A stretch of DNA of 5,242 bases. Origin: Paracoccaceae bacterium. Lineage in GTDB: Bacteria > Pseudomonadota > Alphaproteobacteria > Rhodobacterales > Rhodobacteraceae. A program made the translations under genes and the position numbers. The DNA is taken from the NCBI GenBank assembly GCA_023263735.1, contig JALQUQ010000203.1, positions 1-5,242 of the forward strand, written 5' to 3'. Within the stretch, counting starts at the first letter, position 1; each line of letters starts with the position of its first letter. The notes below the pieces were generated by a model. It was not told the DNA's origin, did not search any database, and saw nothing but the letters and a program-made list of their open reading frames with translations. Shown piece by piece: positions 1 through 5,242 of this stretch.

Positions 1-541
1 GGGGCCGCTGACCAAGGAATTCGGGGCGCAAAAGCGCGTAACGGGGGCCGACCAACCGCTCGGCCATAGGGGGGAGCAGGCCATCATAATCCGCAGGAGC
101 CCAGCCAAGGTTTTGATCCAAAAGAAGATTTGCCACGTGCGGCCGATCTGCCAGATCGTCGATCACCAGTAAACGCGTGCCCGGCGGCACGGCGGCGGCC
201 TGCCATTTGGCGTCAAAAGCGTAGTGATCCAGCACAAGCCACTCTGCGTGCACCTTCTGTGCACCTTGCGTCTGCCTTGCGTCCAGACGCCAATCGACCC
301 CGGCCCAGACCGCATGCGGGGGCGAATCAGCCCCGGGAACGAACCCTTTTTCGGGCGCGGGAAGCAGGGAAATTGTGAACCCCGCCTCTTTTATTTGCGG
401 GGCCATGTGGCCGGGAAGATCGCGGCAGATGAAATGGCACTCATGCCCCGCCGCGCGCAGCGCCCGGGCCAAAGTCAGGCATCGCATCACATGACCAGAG
501 CCGATCTGTAACGAGGCGTCACAGCGAAAGGCAAAGCGCAT
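1..541 (-). CDS. pseG: PseG, UDP-2,4-diacetamido-2,4,6-trideoxy-beta-L-altropyranose hydrolase (partial, C-terminus beyond window)
   Basis: PseG removes UDP from UDP-2,4-diacetamido-2,4,6-trideoxy-beta-L-altrose, giving the free sugar that PseI condenses with PEP to form pseudaminic acid. It is a cytoplasmic enzyme with a GT-B-like fold. The frame opens with ATG at 541-539 and runs to the window edge without a stop, giving 180 residues; Campylobacter PseG is about 274, so roughly the last third is missing. Visible family motifs: FRCDASLQIGSGHVMRCLTLA at the N-terminus, holding the His17 proposed as the catalytic residue; LVLDHYAFDAKW (about 102-113); VIDDLADRPH (126-135); LLLDQN (139-144); GPRYALLRPEF (165-175). 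The start lies 4 nt after the pseF stop, with CGGGGG at 555-550 as a likely ribosome site 8 nt upstream. TTA at codons 11 and 124 and ATA at codon 50 are unusual for such GC-rich DNA. A C-terminal fusion, for example to PseH, cannot be excluded. The identification is secure. Confidence 0.93.
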   Translation of the reverse strand, partial: MRFAFRCDASLQIGSGHVMRCLTLARALRAAGHECHFICRDLPGHMAPQIKEAGFTISLLPAPEKGFVPGADSPPHAVWAGVDWRLDARQTQGAQKVHAEWLVLDHYAFDAKWQAAAVPPGTRLLVIDDLADRPHVANLLLDQNLGWAPADYDGLLPPMAERLVGPRYALLRPEFLGQRP

Positions 542-545
542 GGGC

Positions 546-1220
546 CTAGCCCCCGATCAGGGCAAACAGGGCCTCGGCCCGGGTCCAATCTTCGGGCGTG
601 TCGATGTCTTGCACCCGGTGGCGCGGCAGGGGCACGCCTTTGGCCCCCTTGCCAAAGACCGGCAGGCCCGCCGTCCATGTCGCGGCGCGGGCCCAATAGA
701 ACTGGCCAGCGTCGTGCCACGCCTCTTCCAGATCCTGACTGCGGGTCAGCATATGTTCGGGCTGCATCATTTCCACCTGACCCTGCGCATCGCGGCGCAG
801 GGCGCGCTGGATCGGAAAGGGAAAGCTGGTGACGCTCATCACATATTCGGGGCCATCGAGCAGCGCGAAACCGGCCCGCAGATCATTGGGCCGCACCAAG
901 GGCGCGGTGGCATAAAGGCAGCAAACCCGCGTTTCGGGCGACAGGGCCAAGGCGGTGACCGCATGGGCGATCACGGGCACGGTGGGGGTGTAATCATCGG
1001 CCAAGGCCACGGGCCGCAGGAAGGGGATTTCCGCCCCCTCTTTCAGCGCGGTTTCCGCGATTTCCAGATCATCGGTCGAAACGACGATGCGGTCGAACAG
1101 CCCCGTTTCCTTGGCGGCCTTGATCGACCAGCCGATCATCGGGCGGCCATGAAAGGGCGCGATGTTCTTGCGCGGGATTCGCTTTGACCCGCCACGGGCC
1201 GGGATGATGCAGACCGACAT
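546..1220 (-). CDS. pseF: PseF, pseudaminic acid cytidylyltransferase
   Basis: PseF activates pseudaminic acid with CTP, giving CMP-Pse and pyrophosphate, the last step before glycosyl transfer. It is a cytoplasmic, Mg-dependent enzyme related to NeuA and KdsB. The 224 residues match the usual length for PseF. The nucleotide-binding signature IPARGGSKRIPRKN lies at residues 6-19. Further family features are VVSTDD (46-51), the CLYATAPLVRPNDL stretch (101-114), HDAGQFYW (169-176) and VQDIDTPEDW (203-212), which carries the metal-binding Asp residues typical of CMP-sialate synthetases. The ATG at 1220-1218 overlaps the pseC stop as TGATG. No Shine-Dalgarno sequence precedes it, so its translation probably depends on reinitiation after PseC. 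The stop is TAG at 548-546, 4 nt before pseG. PseF is preferred over NeuA or LegF because of the HDAGQFYW motif and the surrounding pseB, pseC and pseG; sequence alone would leave slight doubt about the exact nonulosonate. Confidence 0.93.
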   Translation of the reverse strand: MSVCIIPARGGSKRIPRKNIAPFHGRPMIGWSIKAAKETGLFDRIVVSTDDLEIAETALKEGAEIPFLRPVALADDYTPTVPVIAHAVTALALSPETRVCCLYATAPLVRPNDLRAGFALLDGPEYVMSVTSFPFPIQRALRRDAQGQVEMMQPEHMLTRSQDLEEAWHDAGQFYWARAATWTAGLPVFGKGAKGVPLPRHRVQDIDTPEDWTRAEALFALIGG

Positions 1221-2362
1221 CAGAGGAGGCGCGTCAGGGCGGCGACGACCTGATCCTGCGCCGCATCGGTCAGGCCGAAATAGAGCGGGATCGAGAGGGC
1301 GCGGGCGTAATAGGATTCGGCCTGCGGGAACATGCCCGGCGCAAAGCCCATGGCGCGGTAATAGGGCTGGGTATGCACCGGGATGTAATGCAGGTTCACC
1401 CCGATGCCCGCCTGCCGCAGGGCTTCGAACAGGGTGCGGTGGCGGGCCGGGTCCACCTGAATGACATAGAGGTGCCAGCTTGACGCGGTGTCGGCGGCCT
1501 GTTTCGGCAGGGTCAGCGGCAGAGCGGCCAAGAGGCGATCATAGCGGGCGGCCAGTTCGGCCCGCCGCGCGACCATGGCGGCCAGACGATCCATCTGCGA
1601 CAGGCCCAAGGCGGCCTGCATTTCGGTCATGCGGTAGTTATAGCCCAGCGCGATCTGCTGGTAATACCACGGCCCATCGGGCGCTTGGGTCATTTCCGAC
1701 GGGTCGCGGGTGATTCCGTGGCTGCGCGCCAATTCCATCGCGCGGGCCAAGGCCGGGTCTTGGGTCGTGGCCAGCCCACCTTCGGCGGTGGTGATGATCT
1801 TGACCGGATGAAAGCTGAAGACGCAGATGTCGGAATGACGGCAATCGCCGACCGGGCGGCCCTGATAGGTGGCGCCGATGGCGTGGCTGGCATCTTCGAT
1901 CACCCGCACGCCATAGGTTCGGGCCAGCGCGCCGATGGCCGCCATATCCGCCGATTGGCCGCACAGATGCACCGGCACGATCACCTTGGGCAGACGCCCC
2001 GCCTTGGCCGCCGCGGCCAGCTTTTCCGACAGGGCGGTCGGGCACATCGTATAGCGCACCGGATCGATATCGACGAAATCGACCGTGGCCCCGCAGTAAA
2101 GCGCGCAATTGGCGCTGGCGACAAAGGTGTTCGGCACGGTCCAGAGGAGATCGCCCGCGCCCAAGCCCAAGGCCATGCAGGCGATGTGCAGGGCCGATGT
2201 GGCCGAATTCACCGCCACCGCATGCGCGGCCCCGCACCACTGGGCCACGGCCACCTCGAACGCGGGAACGGCGGGCCCTTGGGTCAGGTAATCGGATTTC
2301 AGAACCGCCTCGACCGCCTTCAGGTCCGCCTCGTTGATATCCTGACGGCCATAGGGGATCAT
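1220..2362 (-). CDS. pseC: PseC, UDP-4-amino-4,6-dideoxy-N-acetyl-beta-L-altrosamine transaminase
   Basis: PseC is a PLP-dependent aminotransferase of the DegT/DnrJ/EryC1 family. It moves an amino group from glutamate to C4 of the PseB product, giving UDP-4-amino-4,6-dideoxy-beta-L-AltNAc. The 380 residues are close to the 375 of H. pylori PseC. The N-terminal IPYGRQDIN (2-10) and LKSDYLTQGP (21-30) are typical. NSATSALHIA (52-61) forms the phosphate-binding site. NTFVASANCALYCGA (78-92) and VDFVDID (94-100) follow. VIEDASHA (154-161) supplies Asp157, expected to contact the pyridine nitrogen. SFHPVKIITTAEGG (183-196) contains Lys188, the expected Schiff-base lysine. LHYIPVHTQPYY (324-335) is the usual C-terminal active-site segment. 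The start ATG at 2362-2360 lies one base after the pseB stop (TGA-C-ATG), and the stop TGA at 1222-1220 overlaps pseF, so translation is likely coupled on both sides. No key residue is missing. Confidence is high. Confidence 0.95.
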   Translation of the reverse strand: MIPYGRQDINEADLKAVEAVLKSDYLTQGPAVPAFEVAVAQWCGAAHAVAVNSATSALHIACMALGLGAGDLLWTVPNTFVASANCALYCGATVDFVDIDPVRYTMCPTALSEKLAAAAKAGRLPKVIVPVHLCGQSADMAAIGALARTYGVRVIEDASHAIGATYQGRPVGDCRHSDICVFSFHPVKIITTAEGGLATTQDPALARAMELARSHGITRDPSEMTQAPDGPWYYQQIALGYNYRMTEMQAALGLSQMDRLAAMVARRAELAARYDRLLAALPLTLPKQAADTASSWHLYVIQVDPARHRTLFEALRQAGIGVNLHYIPVHTQPYYRAMGFAPGMFPQAESYYARALSIPLYFGLTDAAQDQVVAALTRLL

Positions 2363-2363
2363 G

Positions 2364-3362
2364 TCAGATGGCCCCGATCTTGGCTTGGTTCAGGGTGATC
2401 CAGTCGGACAATTCCGCCTCGGTCATCCAGGCGCCGTTGTTGTCGCTGGCATAGATGAAGCCGTCGGGCACCTTGACCCCATCCTTGATGCGCAGGGGGC
2501 TTGCCGACCAATTGTGGATCGCCGGCAAAATCTTGAAATGTTCGGGATATTCATAGGTATGAGGGGCGTCTTCGGGCCCGATCATCTGTTCGTGCAGCTT
2601 TTCGCCCGGACGGATGCCCACGATGTCATGCGTGGCCTTTGGGGCGACTGCGTTGGCGATCTGGGTGATGGTCATCGACGGGATCTTTTTCACATAGATC
2701 TCGCCGCCCTCCATATCTTCGAAGGCATGCCAGACCAGTTCGACGCCCTGTTCAAGGCTGATCATGAACCGGGTCATGCGGGGGTCGGTGATCGGCAACA
2801 CGCCCTTGTCGCGGATCGACAGGAAGAACGGAATGACCGACCCGCGCGACCCCATGACATTGCCATAGCGCACGACCGAGAACCGGGTGCCATGTTCGCC
2901 GCCGTAGGAATTCGAGGCAACGAACAGCTTGTCCGATGCCAGTTTTGTGGCGCCATAGAGGTTGATCGGGCTGCTGGCCTTGTCGGTGGACAGCGCCACG
3001 ACGCGCTTGACCCCGCAATCGATGGCGGCATCGATCACATTCATCGCGCCGTTGACGTTGGTCTTGACGCATTCAAAGGGGTTGTATTCCGCCGTCGGCA
3101 CGATCTTGGTGGCGGCGGCATGAACCACGTAATCGACGCCCCGAAACGCCCGGTAAAGCCGCTCGCGGTCGCGCACGTCGCCAATGAAAAACCGCACGCG
3201 TTTGTCATTGCCGTAAAGCTTGGCCATTTCCCACTGTTTCATTTCATCCCGGCTGAGGACGATGATTTTCTTGGGGTTATAGCGCTCGAGTGTCATCGGG
3301 ATGAAAGCGTGGCCAAATGAGCCCGTGCCGCCGGTCACAAGAATCGTCGAATTTGAAAGCAT
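2364..3362 (-). CDS. pseB: PseB, UDP-N-acetylglucosamine 4,6-dehydratase (inverting)
   Basis: PseB starts the pathway. It is an NADP-dependent extended SDR enzyme that dehydrates UDP-GlcNAc across C4-C6 and inverts C5, giving UDP-2-acetamido-2,6-dideoxy-beta-L-arabino-hexos-4-ulose. From the ATG at 3362-3360 it has 332 residues, against about 333 for H. pylori FlaA1/PseB. The Rossmann motif TGGTGSFG is at residues 10-17 and HAAATKIVP at 81-89. STDKASSPINLYGATK (125-140) holds the expected catalytic Asp127, Lys128 and Tyr136. RYGNVMGSRGSVIPFF lies at 165-180 and GIRPGEKLHEQM at 249-260. An earlier in-frame ATG at 3401 would add 13 residues (MPELAPAPGERDP). I chose 3362 because AGGGGAA stands 9-10 nt upstream and the protein then begins like other PseB proteins. 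It leads the compact pseB-C-F-G set. Legionaminate-type dehydratases are less likely, given the neighbours and the length. Confidence 0.95.
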   Translation of the reverse strand: MLSNSTILVTGGTGSFGHAFIPMTLERYNPKKIIVLSRDEMKQWEMAKLYGNDKRVRFFIGDVRDRERLYRAFRGVDYVVHAAATKIVPTAEYNPFECVKTNVNGAMNVIDAAIDCGVKRVVALSTDKASSPINLYGATKLASDKLFVASNSYGGEHGTRFSVVRYGNVMGSRGSVIPFFLSIRDKGVLPITDPRMTRFMISLEQGVELVWHAFEDMEGGEIYVKKIPSMTITQIANAVAPKATHDIVGIRPGEKLHEQMIGPEDAPHTYEYPEHFKILPAIHNWSASPLRIKDGVKVPDGFIYASDNNGAWMTEAELSDWITLNQAKIGAI

Positions 3363-3371
3363 CGGGTCACG

Positions 3372-3378
3372 TTCCCCT
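3372..3378 (-). promoter_or_regulatory. Ribosome binding site of pseB
   Basis: On the minus strand AGGGGAA lies about 9-10 nt before the ATG at 3362-3360. It is the clearest Shine-Dalgarno-like site among the five genes. It decides the shorter pseB start over the in-frame ATG at 3401, which would place this site inside the coding region. Confidence 0.55.
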
Positions 3379-3412
3379 GGGGCCGGGGCGAGTTCCGGCA
3401 CTTCAATCGCCC

Positions 3413-3443
3413 TGTATATCCGCGATCATCGGGACAATTTCAA
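3413..3443 (-). promoter_or_regulatory. Candidate sigma70 promoter for the pse operon
   Basis: The 77-nt gap between the GT30 gene and pseB holds a small AT-rich island in otherwise GC-rich DNA. On the minus strand TTGAAA (3443-3438, 5 of 6 to the -35 consensus) overlaps the stop codon of the upstream gene. It is followed after 17 nt by GATATA (3420-3415), or after 19 nt by TATACA (3418-3413, 4 of 6 to the -10 consensus). This would start a transcript near 3408 with a leader of about 45 nt. The -10 match is weak for the good spacing and better for the poor spacing, so this is only a candidate. No rho-independent terminator is visible in the gap, so read-through from the upstream gene is equally possible. 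Confidence 0.35.
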
Positions 3444-4711
3444 TGGCGGGTGCCAGATATAATGGCCGTCAGGCCCGTGTAGGTGCGGTCTGCCGCCCCC
3501 GATTGGCCCGCAGAAAACGCGCCCGCCGCCTGCCCCATGCGCTGGCGCTGTTCGCGATCTTGCAGCAGGCCCAGAAGTCGCAGGCGCAAGGCCTCGGCCG
3601 TGGGCAGGCTTTCAAAGGCCCCCATCCGGGCGGCGGGTTCGGCGGCAAAGGCAATGCCATAGATGCTGGGCCCCATCAGCACGGGTTTGCCAAAGGCCAT
3701 CGGCTCCATGATGTTGTGCCCGCCATGATCGACCAGTGACGCCCCGACAAAGACCAGATCGGCCACCGGGTAATAGGCGTTCATCTCGCCGATGCTGTCG
3801 CCCACGATCACACGGATATCGGGGGCGATCGGGGCCGCCATCCGGGCCCCCAGATCGCTGCGCCGGACAAGGGGCAGGCCCCTATCGGCAAGACTTTGCG
3901 CGACGGCGGCAAACCGCTGCGGGCTGCGCGGCACCCAAAGCACGCCCAAACCCGGATCATCGGCCAAAAGGGCCTGCACCATGGGGAGCAGGATCGGCTC
4001 TTCGTCCTGCACCGAAGAGGCGATCATCACCACCCGCGCCACCGACCAGTTGCGCCGCAGGGTTTCGGCCATGGCGCGGTGGGCCGGGTCGATCCATTGA
4101 TCGTATTTCAGTTCGCCCACGACCGAAATCCGTTCGGGGGCCACACCCAAGGACAGATAGCGTTGGCGATAGGCCTCGGTCCGGGTGAAGATATGGGTGA
4201 ATTCGCGGTAAAGCGTCAGCAGATGGCGGCGCAGCCATCCCTTTTTGGTCATCGACTTTTCAAGCAGATTGCCATTGGCCATGACCATGGGAACCCCCCT
4301 GCGCCGCGCGCCAAACATCATCGCGGGCCAGATCTCGATTTCCATCACCACGCCCACCACGGGCCGGGCCCGGGCCAGAAACAGCCCCACGGCCCAAAAC
4401 AGGTCAATCGGCATATAGCGGTGGGTGATGCCCGGATCGTTGGGAAAGAGGCGATGCCCCTCTTCCAGCCCGGCGGGGGAGAGATGGGTCAAGAGCACCG
4501 GATGGCCATCGGTCCGCAGCCGCCGGATCAAGGGGCTGGCGGCCCGCGTCTCGCCCAGCGAGGCGGCATAGATCCAGACCGCGCCCTTGGGGCCAACCGG
4601 GCCCAAGCCAAAGCGCTCTGCCAAGCCGCGCCAATGCCCGCGTTCCTTGATGCCGCGTTTGACCAAGAGCAAAAGGATCAGCGGCAGGCCCAGATGCATC
4701 AGAATCTGCAC
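3440..4711 (-). CDS. waaA: GT30-family 3-deoxy-D-manno-octulosonic acid (Kdo) transferase, WaaA/KdtA-like
   Basis: Members of this family transfer Kdo from CMP-Kdo to lipid IVA at the inner face of the inner membrane, starting the LPS core. From a GTG at 4711 the protein has 423 residues (E. coli WaaA 425). It begins with one hydrophobic anchor (about 3-17, LPLILLLLV) followed by basic residues. IYAASLGET (47-55) carries the expected catalytic base Glu54. MEIEIWP is at 123-129, GELKYD at 199-204, VPRSPQR at 260-266, GDSIGEM at 304-310 and VGASLVDHGGHNIMEP at 322-337. These correspond in order to the E. coli motifs. Differences from E. coli: STHEGEE reads SSVQDEE, PRHPER reads PRSPQR, and NARLS reads NGNLL. 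The start is uncertain: ATG at 4699 gives 419 residues, neither start has a good ribosome site, and the frame stays open to 5008 inside glpK with a proline-rich stretch that is probably untranslated. The family is secure; the acceptor and the sugar (Kdo or another nonulosonate) are not. Confidence 0.85.
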   Translation of the reverse strand: MQILMHLGLPLILLLLVKRGIKERGHWRGLAERFGLGPVGPKGAVWIYAASLGETRAASPLIRRLRTDGHPVLLTHLSPAGLEEGHRLFPNDPGITHRYMPIDLFWAVGLFLARARPVVGVVMEIEIWPAMMFGARRRGVPMVMANGNLLEKSMTKKGWLRRHLLTLYREFTHIFTRTEAYRQRYLSLGVAPERISVVGELKYDQWIDPAHRAMAETLRRNWSVARVVMIASSVQDEEPILLPMVQALLADDPGLGVLWVPRSPQRFAAVAQSLADRGLPLVRRSDLGARMAAPIAPDIRVIVGDSIGEMNAYYPVADLVFVGASLVDHGGHNIMEPMAFGKPVLMGPSIYGIAFAAEPAARMGAFESLPTAEALRLRLLGLLQDREQRQRMGQAAGAFSAGQSGAADRTYTGLTAIISGTRH

Positions 4712-4820
4712 CAGCAGATATGACAGCCATGTCCCCGCAGAATGCGCCGGTTTGGGGGCAGTGTGATCAGGGCTGGGCAAGGTCGTCGTCCGATCCGGCG
4801 AGGGGGCTGTGCTGGGGTTC

Positions 4821-4848
4821 CTTAGTGGCAGAGGGATGGCCGCGTCAA
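4821..4848 (-). promoter_or_regulatory. Candidate promoter upstream of the WaaA-like gene
   Basis: In the gap after glpK the minus strand shows TTGACG (4848-4843, 5 of 6 to the -35 consensus), then 16 nt, then ACTAAG (4826-4821, only 3 of 6 to the -10 consensus). A start near 4814 would leave a leader of about 100 nt before the GTG at 4711. The good -35 and weak -10 are common in Rhodobacterales promoters, but chance is a real alternative. Confidence 0.3.
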
Positions 4849-4905
4849 TCGGCGCGCGTGCTGGGCCCTGGTGGGATGGGGGGGGCCGTGGCGGGGCCGC
4901 CCGGA

Positions 4906-5242
4906 TCAGACCGCCAATGTGGCCTGCACCGCGCGTTGCCAGCGGGCGTATTTGGCCGCACGGCTGGCCGGCTCCATTCCGGGTTCGAACCGCTTTTCCA
5001 GCGCCCATGTCTTGGCGAAATCATCGGGCGGCGGCAAGAGACCGGCCTGATAACCCGCCAGATAGGCCGCGCCCAGCGCCGTAGTTTCGGTCACCACCGG
5101 ACGATCGACCGGGGCCCCCAGAATATCGGACAGGAATTGCATGGCCCAATCGCTGGCGGTCATCCCGCCATCGACGCGCAGCACGCCATCGACCGCCGCC
5201 CCCCAGTCCGCACGCATCGCCTCAAGCAGGTCGCGGGTCTGG
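4906..5242 (-). CDS. glpK: GlpK, glycerol kinase (partial, C-terminal 111 residues)
   Basis: Glycerol kinase phosphorylates glycerol with ATP to sn-glycerol 3-phosphate in the cytoplasm. It belongs to the FGGY carbohydrate kinase family. The gene enters from the right edge and ends with TGA at 4908-4906. The visible part starts within QTRDLLEAM, followed by [29 protein letters not shown], here broken as [13 protein letters not shown] and [16 protein letters not shown]. The DGG motif belongs to the adenosine-binding C-terminal domain. [16 protein letters not shown] and EKRFEPGME, the latter near the C-terminus, also match the order seen in E. coli GlpK. About three quarters of the protein, including the N-terminal glycerol site, lies outside the window, so intactness cannot be judged. 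It is unlikely to work with the sugar genes to its left. Xylulokinase and other FGGY members are less likely because the C-terminal motifs match GlpK closely. Confidence 0.92.
   Translation of the reverse strand, partial: QTRDLLEAMRADWGAAVDGVLRVDGGMTASDWAMQFLSDILGAPVDRPVVTETTALGAAYLAGYQAGLLPPPDDFAKTWALEKRFEPGMEPASRAAKYARWQRAVQATLAV

Noticed and set aside
224..511. Two small plus-strand open frames (130-378 and 224-511)
   Set aside because: They lie opposite the clear PseG frame, are Arg/Pro-rich and have no recognisable domain.
1685..2398. Plus-strand open frame of 237 codons opposite pseC, and similar ones at 540-1187 and 3896-4723
   Set aside because: All mirror well-supported minus-strand genes and are rich in Gly, Arg, His and Gln, typical of shadow frames. 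No motif was recognised.
2361..3320. Long plus-strand open frame of 319 codons opposite pseB
   Set aside because: It is antisense to a certain PseB gene, its translation shows no family likeness, and open antisense frames of this kind are expected in GC-rich coding DNA.
4404..4730. Alternative minus-strand frame starting with ATG at 4730 at the GT30 gene's 5' end
   Set aside because: It is the +1 frame of the GT30 gene. The translation has no family likeness, while the other frame carries continuous GT30 motifs, so no frameshift is needed.
4880..4905. Possible terminator just after glpK
   Set aside because: Only short GC stems (GGCG/CGCC with a 4-nt loop) can be drawn and no T-tract follows. 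In DNA this GC-rich that is expected by chance.
1..5242. CRISPR arrays, tRNA or rRNA genes, insertion sequences, long repeats
   Set aside because: None was seen. Protein-coding genes fill nearly the whole window, and the only gaps are 77 nt and about 190-200 nt.

Overview
The window reads as a piece of a GC-rich (roughly 60-68% by hand count) alphaproteobacterial chromosome, most likely Rhodobacterales/Rhodobacteraceae. That placement rests on protein style, codon use and GC, and is an inference. All five real genes lie on the minus strand, so transcription runs from right to left. Two genes are cut by the window edges. The long plus-strand open frames are antisense shadows of these genes.

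Right end (4906-5242): the last 111 residues of glycerol kinase GlpK, a core-metabolism gene. About 190-200 nt without a gene follow (4712-4905). They contain a run of eight C residues on the transcribed strand and a possible weak sigma70 promoter. Next comes a GT30-family Kdo-transferase-like glycosyltransferase (WaaA/KdtA family, 3440-4711). A 77-nt gap with a second candidate promoter separates it from a tightly packed set of four genes.

Those four genes (3362 down to 1) are pseB, pseC, pseF and pseG of the CMP-pseudaminic acid pathway. They are joined by 1-nt, overlapping (TGATG) and 4-nt junctions. pseG is cut by the left edge, has no stop in the window, and gives 180 clear residues.

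Together PseB (UDP-GlcNAc 4,6-dehydratase/5-epimerase), PseC (PLP aminotransferase) and PseG (UDP-sugar hydrolase) make the altrose-type precursor. PseF activates the finished nonulosonic acid with CTP. The N-acetyltransferase PseH and the synthase PseI are not in the window and are expected beyond position 1. The final acceptor (flagellin, LPS or capsule) cannot be told from this sequence.

Nothing here is clearly a new system. The most interesting point is the GT30 protein. It sits directly upstream of a nonulosonic-acid operon and differs from E. coli WaaA at several conserved sites. It is either the housekeeping Kdo transferase or a paralogue that could transfer a related keto-sugar such as Pse.
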